Assembly (NCBI GenBank): GCA_032718475.1
Contig: JAUCBJ010001398.1
Span: 81,449 to 145,448 of the forward strand
DNA length: 64,000 nucleotides
DNA from: Nemertoderma westbladi
Lineage: Eukaryota; Xenacoelomorpha; Nemertodermatida; Nemertodermatidae
Reading direction: 5' to 3'
Positions 37,701 through 48,778 of the stretch are shown here, in pieces. Position 1 is the first letter of the stretch, and every line of letters starts with the position of its first letter. Position numbers and translations under genes: made by a program. The notes beneath the pieces are model-generated. The model was not told the DNA's origin and made no database searches. It worked only from the letters and a program-made list of their open reading frames with translations.

Positions 37701-38445
37701 TGATACTAAAAGCGTGTCCAGTGATACTAAAAGCGTGTCCAGTGATACTAAAAGCGTGTCCAGTGATACTAAAAGCGTGTCCAGTGATACTAAAAGTGTG
37801 TCCAGTGATACTAAAAGCGTGTCCAGTGATGATACTAAAAGCGTGTCCAGTGATACTAAAAGCGTGTCCAGTGATACTAAAAGCGTGTTCAGTGATACTA
37901 AAAGCGTGTCCAGTGATACTAAAAGCGTGTCCAGTGATACTAAAAGCGTGTCCAGTGATGATACTAAAAGCGTGTCCAGTGATACTAAAAGCGTGTCCAG
38001 TGATACTAGCACTAGTCCAGTGATACTAAAAGCGTGTCCAGTGATGATACTAAAAGCGTGTCCAGTGATACTAAAAGCGTGTCCAGTGATACTAAAAGCG
38101 TGTCCAGTGATGATACTAAAAGCGTGTCCAGTGATACTAAAAGCGTGTCCAGTGATACTAAAAGCGTGTCCAGTGATGATACTAAAAGCGTGTCCAGTGA
38201 TACTAAAAGCGTGTCCAGTGATACTAGCACTAGTCCAGTGATACTAAAAGCGTGTCCAGTGATGATACTAAAAGCGTGTCCAGTGATACTAAAAGCGTGT
38301 CCAGTGATACTAAAAGCGTGTCCAGTGATGATACTAAAAGCGTGTCCAGTGATACTAAAAGCGTGTCCAGTGATACTAAAAGCGTGTCCAGTGATGATAC
38401 TAAAAGCGTGTCCAGTGATACTAAAAGCGTGTCCAGTGATATTGC
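34715..38445. repeat. 21/24/20-bp minisatellite with 2083-bp higher-order repeat
   Basis: About 175 units of CCAGTGATACTAAAAGCGTGT (21 bp) are mixed with 24-bp units (extra GAT) and 20-bp units ending in ACTAGCACTAGT. The 20-bp units, at irregular spacing, shift the reading frame, so all frames break repeatedly and no single protein runs through. The pattern of unit types from ~34817 recurs from ~36900 with an offset of 2083 bp (for example block lengths 218 and 392 in both), showing a large segmental duplication inside the array. Confidence 0.95.
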
Positions 38446-38989
38446 ACTAGTCCAGTATATGTCCAGCACTAGTCGCACTGCAGTTATTCTTCAACCTTAT
38501 ATTGATTGTATATTTTATACTTATCCTAAATTATTAGAACGATTGTTAAGGTTGTTATCCGGCTAATTACAGTAGTTACGTAATAATTATTGAAATTCAA
38601 GAACACTATAATTTATTTAACATTGAGTAAAGCAGTATCAGGAGTTGAAAAGTACAAGCATTTGAATTGCAGTAACTATGGAAGCAATATAGTAAAATAC
38701 TACAGTTCAATATATTTTGTAACACTATCAGAATTGAGCAACAAAAAGTACCAATTTATGAATAAAATTACGTATTACATAGTAAAAAAAAAGTAGAAAC
38801 TTTTTCCACTATTCTCGAGGTATTTTATTTATCGAGAGCAAGCGAGGTATGCTAATTCAATAATTATTTTTTATTAATTAATATAAATTAATACTAATAC
38901 ATGCACAGTTGTACTGTTTCAATTTAAGTCTGTGTAAATTCAAATTCCCGTCAGTGCAAATTGACTTATACCCCCCAAATTGTTTTGGT

Positions 38990-39110
38990 CTAGCGCCTGC
39001 AAATGATTGACATTTTTAATAAATTAGGGGGGTGGGCTCCGACTTGCTAAAATGGTAAAATGGTTGTTGTATTATGGGAGATGGTGTATGTTCTATAGCT
39101 ATATAAAATT
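38990..39110. repeat. Dispersed repeat end related to the 58.7-61.0 kb element
   Basis: The run GGGCTCCGACTTGC, then AAAATGGTTGTTGTATTA and GGTGTATG matches, in inverted orientation, the left end of the element at ~58690-58770 and, directly, its right end near 60980-61030. It is a stray end copy. Confidence 0.55.
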
Positions 39111-41040
39111 TATAATACAATTTCAGTTAATACAATACTCATTCACCTAAAACACAAATCACATACGATTCTCGACCCAATACACAAACAATAACTATAT
39201 TGAGAAATGATAAAAGACATTGAGGGATAAACTACTTTCAGCAGAAAAACTCCACAGATATTTAGGGCACCAGGTGTGGCACAAAGTCACATCTAATTGG
39301 CTTACATGATACAGGCATAAATCCTTCAGAAAATAAATTATCTAAGAATTTTAAGTGAAAGGCAATTTCATAATGAATATCCGGGTTGAATGCGGTCGCA
39401 GGTGATATCAAACTGAGGAATTAAAACCAACTAAAATAATAAAAGGTTGAGCGAATCAATTGGGCCACAAATCTTGGTAGGTCCAAATATCAGTTACTTG
39501 TAAGGATGTCTTTTATGAATGCGCCAAAAGATCACTAAAAGTGTCATCATAAATCTAATGTGACTAGCGTAGATACATTTGTAAAGGACGGAAGGGAAAT
39601 ATATTACAGAACAGATATTCACGATTTCATCCGTAACTGGCGATACATGTGAAGGAACCAAGGAAACTTGAAAACAATGCGGCTAGATTTACCGTGGAAG
39701 ATTTCCCATTGTGGCGAACAGGCCCGAAATAAGCTTAACGAGATATCTTCTAGTTCTTGAATTATCTTTGTTTTTCAGTTTGATGGTCTGTCACTCAAAT
39801 TGTAAGACAGACAGACAACTGAAAGACAGACAGACATACATACTAGATTCCACCAAACCATAAAACTGACATCGGAAAAGAAATTAGCGACCCCGAAAAC
39901 CCCCTCAATGAAAATTTTAGCGACAATTTTATTCAATAATTTCGGGAATTTTCTTATAGAAAAGCAACGCGTGGCTAATTTTAAATAAAAGATGGTACCC
40001 GGTATTATTTTTTTGTGCTATTTCTATTTTCGCTGTGTTCGATTGTGTTCACCAGTTTTTGGAGTGTGTTCGGTTGTGTTCTACTGTGATCGCTTGTGTT
40101 CTGTAAAAAGATCTATTCAGTTTTGGCGGGACGGCTTAAACTTTAAAGGCCTTTATACAGTATTAGAATGACATTTTTCATTTTTCAAATTACTACTTCT
40201 CCGCCATTTTTCAACCAATTTTCTTAATTTTTGGCTCATTCGAAAGGTTTTCGGCAGTTATTTAGATATTATCGGCTGGAATTTTTATATTTATATATTT
40301 ACAGCCAATTTTTAAGATTACAACCAAAAATTAACTCAAATTTTGTCAAATATTCCTAAATATAATTTAATATTAATTAATTTTCATAAATAAAAGTAAA
40401 CTAAAAATTTTAACAGATAATTGTGTGCAATTTGATAAAAAAAATGTTTAATTATGAAATTTGAAAAATTTTCGAAAAACATTAATTTTTAAGCCATTTT
40501 TAACAGCCAATACTGTTTAAAATCAAAATATTTTGATTTCAGTTGAAATTGTAGACATTTAAAAAAAGTTTTCAGGTTAGAGCGCCAGACACCCAACCAG
40601 CAGGTCATCATTTCGATTCCACCTGAGCATTAATGCAGACCTTGCTCAGCTGTGCCCAAAGGAATCCATGATAACATGAATCCACTCGTTAACCAATAAT
40701 ATATCAAATATAAAAACTAATGGTGGGGTGGACGGACAATATCCAGAAATAATTAAAATACAAAAAATATCAAAGAAGATTTCTTACATACACAATAGGT
40801 ATTATCTAACTCCGAGAGAGGAATTAACCATCAATATATCATGATAAACTACCAATGAAAAGGATAGAAAGATAAATGAAACTTTACTTAAAATAATAAA
40901 TTAACCAATCACATAAAGCTTCCTGTTAACCTAATTATGTTTTCATATAACTCAACTTCAAGAGGCAAAGTAGCTAGCAGCAGCAATAATATTATCTAAA
41001 ATTAAACTTAAAATCACTCAGAATAGAAAACTGCTGGGAA
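39111..41040. other. Repeat-poor intergenic region with dispersed fragments
   Basis: No gene was recognised. At 39790-39930 there is an inverted copy of the ~160-bp repeat of 28.9 kb (GACAGACAGAC, CCCCGAAAACCCC). At 40571-40720 there is a SINE-like element (listed). At 40035-40100 there is a short GTGTTC-rich imperfect repeat. The remainder is AT-rich. Confidence 0.5.
40571..40720 (+). mobile_element. tRNA-derived SINE-like fragment
   Basis: A-box-like GGTTAGAGCGCCAGA and a B-box-like ATTTCGATTCCACCT are spaced about as in a tRNA, followed by an unrelated body (TGCCCAAAGGAATCCATG). The 3' limit is approximate. Confidence 0.45.
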
Positions 41041-41079
41041 TTAGGTTAAATTTTACTTTGATGAAGGATAATAATTGGG

Positions 41080-41280
41080 TTAAGGGGGGGGGGGGGGGGG
41101 GGGACAGACAGACAACTGACCGACGGACAGACTAGATTCCGCCAATTATTAAAACTGACATCGTAAATGAAATCAGCTACCCCGAAAACCCCTATAAATA
41201 TAATCTTAGCTCGGTGGTTTTTTTGCAATTTTTGACTTAATTGAAAGGTAATTTCATTAAAAAATACATCCACCCTCACA

Positions 41281-41311
<31 letters not shown>

Positions 41312-41323
41312 CCCCCTTCTTAA
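41080..41323. repeat. Segment bounded by G20 and C28 runs, possible TTAA element
   Basis: TTAA followed by a G run (41084-41103) opens the segment. A C run (41281-41308) followed by CTTCTTAA closes it. Inside is an inverted copy of the 28.9-kb repeat (ACAGACAGACAACTG... CCCCGAAAACCCC). The termini resemble the TTAA/G-run ends of the element at 61.98 kb. Confidence 0.45.
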
Positions 41324-42169
41324 TCAAAGGTGTATGAAAAATTACAGTAGAAGCAGCAAGAATTCGTAAAATATAACTAAAATAATTAATTAAGACACAC
41401 TTAATTAAACAAACAACTTTGTGTTAAATGAATCGGTATTTATAACAGTAGAATTGGATATAAACTAACTTTGTATCAGCTCCAGGATGCACGATGCAGT
41501 TCTGCGACGCCAACTCAATTTCACTGTGGCTCCAAACCGAGCACAGAGAATCAAAGGAATATAGACAGTTCAATTTATCTCGCAAACTGAAACAACTTCT
41601 TTAGCAATCTGTAAGTAATAAAGATTAGACGGTTAATCTAACAAGAATTACAGTATATACTAATAGAATTAGAATTACAAATATTAATTAATTACTAATA
41701 TTAATTCCTTATTAGAATTATACACCATGACCCAGTGTCATTTTCTGATGACTCTTTTCGATTTTGCCTTTAAATTTTTTTATAATCGTTATAAAAAAGT
41801 GTCTTTTGCGAAATCGCACCATCCGTTGCCATTCTCCACATTAGTCGTAAACTTTTCATATCAATAGAAAGTTTGCGTTGAAAGGATTCCAAATATGTAG
41901 CAATATCTGAATATTATTGAGAAACAGCTGAGAAATAGGCATTCAAAGATTACAAGAATTATTTTTCGCTGCAGGCCATTTATTCTATTTAATAAATACA
42001 GAATATTCTGGAACAATTTATTTATATATGATTAGCTACGCAATATTGATATTGTATAGGCATATCCCTGTTGCCAACCAACTCATAAAATAAATAGGAA
42101 TATTTAAATTTAAATCTTATATTAACATTAATAGAGCGTTTAAAACTATAGTTCACCAAACTAGTTCAC

Positions 42170-42356
42170 ACATAATCTTGTACTTTGGCAGCCTCATGGA
42201 GTGAATAAGAATAAGCATGGTGGACAGCCCATGACTTTCTTGAGACGCATCTTAAAGGACACTGGCCTTGAAGATGCGGATGATCTAGCAAATGTCATGG
42301 GTGATAGGGAGTTGTGGATGCGTAATTTTGTTGACAAGCCGGCACAGCATTCTTAA
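42170..42356 (+). pseudogene. LINE reverse-transcriptase C-terminal fragment
   Basis: An open frame reads LVLWQPHGVNKNKHGGQP, then FLRRILKDTGLED and VMGDRELWMRN, and ends at TAA (42354-42356). This matches the conserved end of a LINE polyprotein family common in animals (LWxPTHGxRxRGRP ... DTGL ... DRxxWR). It is 5'-truncated. Confidence 0.7.
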
Positions 42357-42449
42357 AAATGCAGCTGCAATGCAGCATGCCGATCCTAGTAGTAGTCACC
42401 AAACTCAACCGATAAATGACAATAAGTAAACCGGGTTATACAATATTAA

Positions 42450-42965
42450 TTAATAGTCTTTCCCATCCCCCCGAAGAACGACAACAATAGCAACCCCCCC
42501 CCCCCCCCCCCCCCCTAGTACATGTCCTGGTCTATCCCCCGGATCCCCATCCCCAAACCCGAGACCCCGCCAAGGCCTCCTCCCACCCCTCAGGCACAGA
42601 GAGGTCGCCCGAAGGGGACCGAACTGCAGCCGTCGCCTCACCGCACCAAGCACCACCCCCAACCCACGCTGCCTCATCCCGACCTGCTAAGACTGCAGAG
42701 TCTCAGCAAGGTTCCGGATGAAGACCGCCCCCTTCACCCCACACTCCGTCAGTGGAACACACGAGCGGTGTGAAGTGCATCCTGCGTGTTTCGCAGGCCT
42801 CCTGGTAGTGGACACGTTTGACCCGCTCCCTCTGGACGAGTAAGGTCTCAGCGGAGCTGTTGGAGCGAACGTAGGAAGTGGCGTCAAGATTTATAATCGA
42901 GACGTCGAAAGACGCCACAACCTGGTTCGTCCAAACACCCCGTGAGACCAGATCAGCCATCATAA
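42450..42965 (-). pseudogene. Retroelement fragment (RT-downstream region), frameshifted
   Basis: On the minus strand, from 42963, the frame reads VSRGVWTNQVVASFDVSIIN, then YQEACETRRMHFTPLVCSTDG. After a frameshift it continues FIRNLAETLQS and later LRATSLCLRG. The HFTPLVxSxDG and RATxLCLRG motifs are familiar from widespread animal retroelements. The class is uncertain. It is followed by a C22 run (42494-42515). Confidence 0.6.
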
Positions 42966-43310
42966 AATAAATAACACGTTCTAGAATTTTGTGTATTTAT
43001 TAAATAGAATAAATGGCCTGCTGCGAACAATAATTCTTGCAATCTTTGAATGCCTATTTCTCAGCTGTTTCTCAACGAAATTCAGATATTGTTACATTTT
43101 TGGAATCCTTGTAACGCAAGGTTTCTATTGATATGAAAATTTGCAAAAGATATGATATGAAAAGATTAATTTGAATTACGACTAATGTGGAGAATGGCAA
43201 TGATACGGATGGTGCGATTTCGCAAAAGACACTTTTTTAAAATGCTTGTAAAAAAAATTTAAAGCGGATATCGAAAATTCCGGCTTCATGGTAACAACCA
43301 CGGTGAGTTG

Positions 43311-44190
43311 AACTAGTTGAGTTTCAAATTTCAAGCAATATTGTAAAGATTTGCAGAAAAATTGTAGAAAATGGTGTATACAGTGAGTCGAAGTGATCAA
43401 TTTGCATACAATTCATAATAATTTCAGTACAATCGAATATTAAGGGTAAATAAATTACGGAGAGTAGTTTCCATGCCATCTAGCGTATGGAAGGCATAAT
43501 ACGTACACAAAACAATAATACAATCTATTTAATTAGTATTCAAATAGGGCCAAAAGTAGCCAAACCAAATATGAAATACAATATGGCAAATTTGGTTTCA
43601 TCGATCCAAAATTTAGTACCGAAATTTAATTTAATTTGAGTTTATCTTCCACCATTTTACAATTTTTTAAACAAGTTAAATTTTTTTCTGGTCAAATATT
43701 GTTATAGAACATTGAATTATCAATTATTGAAAGAAAAGAAAATGTTCTAGAACATTTTTTTACCCTAGAACATGATGTATATAACATGTTATTAGTGTTT
43801 AATTATATTTAAAATGTTACAACGGGTGGAACTCTAACTTTATAATCATGCAAATGTATTAATAATTCATATAGATTTAGGCCTAGTTAATATTAGCTTG
43901 TAATTTACGTAGCCAGTAATTTTAAAGTATAGGATTTTTAATAATTTATGTTTTCTATTTGTTCTGAGGTAATTAATAAAATTCAAATTATTAAATCATT
44001 TTGAATAAAGATTAATCAAAATTAAAATGTTTAGTTATTTTAAGGTTATTTTAAAATGTTTTGATGTTTTGTTCTAAGGCGAGGTAAGTTCAATAGGTTG
44101 AGCCCCTTTGCCTGTAATCTATGGGTTGTAGGTTCGAGCCCCACCTGGGTCCAATCAGCCCTTCATCCCCTGGGGTCGACAACATGAGGA
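43311..44190. other. AT-rich intergenic sequence with a tRNA-like B box
   Basis: No gene was recognised. A TTCTAGAACA-type motif pair occurs near 43740-43770. At ~44095-44150 GTAGGTTCGAGCCCCAC resembles a T-arm with B box, probably a SINE relic. Confidence 0.45.
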
Positions 44191-44194
44191 CCAG

Positions 44195-45295
44195 ATCAGT
44201 GAGATCTGCGGGCGCTATGTTGCTGGATCCGCCGGCGCTTTATATGGCTGACCGTAAAATCTGGGGCGCTATTTTGTTGGGTCCGCCGGCACTGTGTGTT
44301 TATGGCTGACCGCGAGATCTGGGGCGCTATGTTGCTGGGTCCGCCTCCACTGTGTATGGCTGACAGTGAGATCTGAGGGCGCTATGTTGCTGGGTCCGAC
44401 GCCAATATGTATGGTTGATTGTGGGATCTAGGGGCGCTATGTTGGTGGGCTCTGCCAGCACTGTGTATGGCTGATTGTGAAATCTGGGGCGCTATGTTGC
44501 TGGGTCCGCCGCCACTGTGTATGGCTGATTGTGGGATCTAGGGGCGCTATGTTGGTGGGTCTGCCAGCACTGTGTATGGCTGATTGTGAAATCTGGGGCG
44601 CTATGTTGCTGGGTCCGCCGCCACTGTGTATGGCTGACAGTGAAATCTGGGGGCGCTATGTTGCTGGGTCCGCCGCCACTGTGTATGGTTGACCGCGAGA
44701 TCTGGGGGCGCTATGTTGCTGGGTCCGCCGCCACTGTGTAGGGCTGACAGTGAGATCTGGGGGCGCTATGTTGCTGGGTCCGCCGCCACTGTGTATGGTT
44801 GACCGCGAGATCTGGGGGCGCTATGTTGCTGGGTCCGCCGCCACTGTGTATGGCTGACAGTGAGATCTGAGGGCGCTATGTTGCTGGGTCCGCCGCCACT
44901 GTGTATGGCTGACAGTGAGATCTGGGGGCGCTATGTAGCTGGGTCCGCCGCCACTGTGTATGGCTGACAGTGAGATCTGGGGGCGCTATGTTGCTGGGTC
45001 CGCCGCCACTGTGTATGGTTGACCGCGAGATCTGGGGGCGCTATGTTGCTGGGTCCGCCGCCACTGTGTATGGCTGACAGTGAGATCTGAGGGCGCTATG
45101 TTGCTGGGACCGCCGCCACTGTGTATGGCTGACAGTGAGATCTGGGGGCGCTATGTTGCTGGGTCCGCCGCCACTGTGTATGGTTGACCGTGAGATCTGG
45201 GGGCGCTATGTTGCTGGGTCCGCCGCCACTGTGTATGGTTGACCGCGAGATCTGGGGGGGTTATGTTGCTGGGTCCGCCGGCACTGTGTATGGCT
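44195..45295. repeat. 55-bp minisatellite
   Basis: About 20 units of ~55 bp are built from GGGGCGCTATGTTGCTGGGT, CCGCCGCCACTGTGTATGG and either CTGACAGTGAGATCT or TTGACCGCGAGATCT. The two end types alternate in part. Units at the left are more diverged (44195-44560). The array is GC-rich in an AT-rich setting and lies ~430 bp upstream of the P450 gene. Confidence 0.95.
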
Positions 45296-45721
45296 GAGGT
45301 CTACCTACTACCTAAGATAATCTACTGTAAAAAATAAAGATTATTGGTGATATGCTCTGGAAGGTATTTTGTTTCTAGTAGGACCGCGTGTTCTTTGGGC
45401 TTGGGACATATTCAGTACTACCTGTCTCGCCTCCCGCCACTCTCTGGAGGCACCTGACAATGTTATACAAAAAACTTTGCGTCGATTTATACTAAATTTA
45501 GCCGTATTTTCTTCCTCCCGGTTAAAGTTAATTCTCTCAAAAACTTATTTAGGCCTATGATATAATGCAACTAATAAATAATAATTACTAAGTTTGTAGG
45601 ACATCACTAAAAACAGAAACTATGGGCAATTGCAGATTCATAATGAATTACAATGAACATTTATGGTTCACATAAGTAAAAGCTTTTTATAAAATTTCAA
45701 ATCAACCCATAAATCAGAACT
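45296..45721. promoter_or_regulatory. Upstream region of the P450 gene
   Basis: This 426-bp gap between the 55-bp array and the P450 start codon must contain its promoter if the gene is autonomous. A TTTTTATAAAA stretch at ~45685-45695, about 30 bp upstream of the ATG, could be a TATA-like element, but it is close to the start codon. Confidence 0.3.
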
Positions 45722-47287
45722 ATGTTGGACATTTATTACGCTTTATTAACTTTATTTGCTTTTCTAACACTTTTCTTAATACTAGCGGCGTACATTTGGA
45801 GTACACATCGCATGTATGATCACATTCCATGCCCACAAAGAGATAACTTCCTCCTCGGGAATTTATTAACTATTGTACGACTTGTACGCCAAGGTTACGT
45901 ATTCCCGGATATTATACTAAAGATTGCTACTAGTAGCGAGATATATCAAAATATGTTTGTTCTCTGGTTGACCTGGAAACCATTGCTTATTTGTCTAGAC
46001 GATAAAGTTATGAAGGATATGTTGATGTCGAAACATGCTTACTGCAAACCGCAAGAATTTTACAGCGGGATATCTTACATAGCTGGCAATCGATTCCTCG
46101 GCAATGGGCTTCTTACTATAAAAGACTACGAACCCTGGCACAAACGCAGGTTATTAATCGATCCAGCCTTCGGACAAAAAATGCTATTGAAATTAGTGCC
46201 AGTTGTTAATCAGTTCATGGAGGTGCTCTGTAATAAACTTCAACACTTGGTCAACACGGGGTGCAAAATTAATCTTCTGCACGAAATCAATCTAACAAAT
46301 TTAGATATTATAGCTAAAATGACTTTTGGTATTGATATGAATTCACTAGCGCAGCCAAAAAATCCGTATACGACAGCCACGATGAAAATATTAGAAACGT
46401 TGCCTCTCAGTTTACGCGACACATTTTTTAAATACAATCCATTCCATCCTATGAAAAAGACAATCAAACAAGATATCGAAACGCTCAGAAATTTGATTAG
46501 GGAATGTATATGTGAGAGACAACAAGCCAATGAGAGCGAGGAAGGAGTAGAATGGGATCTTCTACAAGGTATACTTGATGGGCCTGCTAAATATAGCCAA
46601 GAATTTGAAGTAGAAGATTTAGTGGACGAACTTTGCACAATCCTAGTTGCGGGTCAGGAAACTACTTCGAATCTAGTATCATTCGCCATGATGGAGATAC
46701 AGCATTACGATGATGTCAAGGCCAGAGTTTTGCTAGAGATTAATCAAGTTTTACCTGACAGTGATGAGGTTATTACTTACAAAGATATTTCTAAGTTTAA
46801 GTATACAACTCAGGTATTAAAAGAGAGTTTAAGATTGTACGCGACAGCTCAAGGCACGGTTAGACAGGTGGTAAATGATAACAGTGTTATTAGTGGGTTT
46901 CCAGTGCCCCAGAATAGCACGATCATGTGCTTGACTTATGTGATGTGTCGAATGGAAAAGTATTTCACTGCTCCTCTCGAATTCATACCAGATCGCTTTT
47001 CGAACAAGAACAAAACATCAGTTAATTACAACGCATATTTCCCGTTCTCAAAAGGACCACGGCGGTGCATTGGTGAGAAATTCGCAATGACTGAAGCCGT
47101 CAATATCTTAGTCACTCTGCTAAGGCAACCGTTCGAATTCCAGATGGTAAATGGACAATATTCCAAGAAAACAGGGTTAATACATGTGATTGATACAGGT
47201 ACAATACGCCCAAAGTGGGGAGCAGTCGCCACATTGCGTTGTAAATGTGGCACAGAAGAGTCACTGCATTGCAATTACACATATTAA
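45722..47287 (+). CDS. Cytochrome P450, CYP46A (cholesterol 24-hydroxylase)-like, intronless
   Basis: A 521-residue haem monooxygenase of the endoplasmic reticulum in one uninterrupted exon (ATG 45722, TAA 47285-47287). The N-terminus is a membrane anchor (YYALLTLFAFLTLFLILAAYI). Expected motifs are present: WHKRRLLIDPAF (C-helix, ~139-150), I-helix AGQETTS (~311-317), ExxR as ESLR (~373-376), PDRF, and the haem loop FSKGPRRCIGEKFA with the axial Cys. GLLTIKDYEPWHKRR, AQGTVR and YVMCRMEKYF most resemble vertebrate CYP46A among families I know, so a sterol side-chain hydroxylase is a reasonable guess. The C-terminal tail is slightly long. A possible AATAAA signal is at 47451. Lack of introns suggests a retrocopy or intron loss. 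Confidence 0.9.
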   Translation: MLDIYYALLTLFAFLTLFLILAAYIWSTHRMYDHIPCPQRDNFLLGNLLTIVRLVRQGYVFPDIILKIATSSEIYQNMFVLWLTWKPLLICLDDKVMKDMLMSKHAYCKPQEFYSGISYIAGNRFLGNGLLTIKDYEPWHKRRLLIDPAFGQKMLLKLVPVVNQFMEVLCNKLQHLVNTGCKINLLHEINLTNLDIIAKMTFGIDMNSLAQPKNPYTTATMKILETLPLSLRDTFFKYNPFHPMKKTIKQDIETLRNLIRECICERQQANESEEGVEWDLLQGILDGPAKYSQEFEVEDLVDELCTILVAGQETTSNLVSFAMMEIQHYDDVKARVLLEINQVLPDSDEVITYKDISKFKYTTQVLKESLRLYATAQGTVRQVVNDNSVISGFPVPQNSTIMCLTYVMCRMEKYFTAPLEFIPDRFSNKNKTSVNYNAYFPFSKGPRRCIGEKFAMTEAVNILVTLLRQPFEFQMVNGQYSKKTGLIHVIDTGTIRPKWGAVATLRCKCGTEESLHCNYTY

Positions 47288-47591
47288 TTATTAAGAAAGT
47301 AAATTATAAAACATAAAAACAAAAACATAATTAAAACTTAAAACAACCTGAATATGAAAAAAAGTCTCAAGTAAACGCGAACTTATTTAAAATATCTCAA
47401 GTTTAAAGTGCATTTGCGAGATCAAGAAGGATAAGTAAAACACGATTTCCAATAAATAAATTGTAACACAACTGACATTACATATTCTGATTTCATTTCT
47501 ACCGTTATTCTAAACTCTTAGACACATCAGTAATTACTGTATATTCTAGAATAGTTTGGGAGTTTCGAAACAACTACACTAGGAAATGAAT

Positions 47592-47735
47592 CCTATGCTT
47601 ATTTGCGAACTTTGTTCCAACGGCCTGCGAACTTTGTTCCAATGGCTTGCGAACTTTGTTCCAATAGGCTGCGATCTTTCTTCCAATAATTGCGAACTTT
47701 GTTCCCATAGGATGCGACTTTGTTCCAATGACCCC
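47592..47735. repeat. 22-bp short tandem repeat
   Basis: Six units of about 22 bp contain TGCGAACTTTGTTCCAA with variable spacers. The run lies just before a C20 tract at 47778-47797. Confidence 0.85.
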
Positions 47736-47797
47736 TACCACCTACCAGCCAACCACAATGTCGTAATTCATTGACATCCCCCCCCCCCCCCCCCCCC

Positions 47798-48778
47798 AAT
47801 TTTATACAAATCTTAATGTGATTGCATGGAATTTGAAACAGAGATAGATTCATAGATATATTCAAATATTTTTACATATTTGGAATCCTTGCACGGTCAA
47901 CTTTACATTGCTACCAATTACTATAAGATTGAAGAATAACTGCAGTGCGACTGGCGATAAATCGATGAAGACACTTTTATCAAACGCTTGCAGCTAAAGA
48001 TTGAAAGCGAAAATAAAAAGTCTGGCACACCCACCCAGGAGGAGTTGAGTGAAACTATATCTGTTTCATGCATGCATTGGTCTCTAAATGAGTACCTACA
48101 GGACAGGACAAAGGTACTGTATCATCTGGGGTGTAGGCCTATAGTTCTTGGGGAACCGCAGTGGAAATAAGTCGTCTGAAACTGTGCGTAGTCCTTGGCG
48201 TAACGGCCGAGGAGAACTGTGCTTTTTTCCCTTTACGTTTTGCGAGCACCACACTCTGTGCCTTAATATCATCGATTCTTTAACTTACAGTAAGTAGCCT
48301 ATGTCCAGCCTTTCATACAATGTTACTTAGACCCCTGATTAACAGTCCGCTGCTACATTTAACTCAATTAATCTATAAATAATAAGTTTGGCATTGAATG
48401 CCCAAGCCAATATACACTAGCTTTACGTGTACGCCAACTTAGTAATACTCTAGGTATATGTTAAATATTATTGTTATGTATAACTTCCATAAAGTACATG
48501 GATACACAATAACTATATAAATACTTTGATGACTCCCGGTTTACTTCATATTATATTATTAATATTGTAGGCTACTAAAATGTGTTGGATAAAACAGAAA
48601 CTATTTATATCACGTAATGTAATGTACAATATAGTAGTAGGCTGCTTTGAATATAAGTGTCAACGCATTGACTGCACTGCCAGAATTACTGTATCAAATT
48701 AACGCATTAAATTTAGGTTAATTATATTACTATTCTTTTTTACTCTCACCTCAACTTCATTTATTGAATAACGCGAAT
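47798..48778. other. Region upstream of the CCDC34-like gene
   Basis: The left part (~47870-48090) is an arm of the fold-back family of 41.7 kb (GGAATCCTTG ... AAGATTGAAGAATAACTG ... GACACTTTT). The rest, ~48100-48778, is AT-rich and should include the promoter of the following gene. No clear promoter element was fixed. Confidence 0.45.

Larger units (their letters stand above)
41725..43310. mobile_element. Long inverted-repeat (fold-back) element carrying retroelement fragments
   Basis: The left arm (~41725-42000) and right arm (~42985-43310) are inverted copies: for example GTGTCTTTTGCGAAATCGCACC and its complement, AGAAACAGCTGAGAAATAGGCATTC and its complement, and both have GGCCATTTATTCTATTTAAT. 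The ~980-bp loop holds a LINE 3' end and another retroelement fragment (listed). Single arms of the same family occur at ~47870-48090, ~53360-53700 and ~57760-57960. Confidence 0.7.

Noticed and set aside
34617-38566. A long repeat protein (TKSVSSD or ILKACPV or LLVSLDT repeats)
   Set aside because: 20-bp units shift frame repeatedly, so no frame spans the array. All three readings and both strands are similarly open, as expected for 21/24-bp units.
45369-45560. Small ORF upstream of the P450 gene (MFLVGPRVLWAWDIFS...)
   Set aside because: 63 codons with no recognisable motif, and it ends well before the P450 start. Treated as chance.
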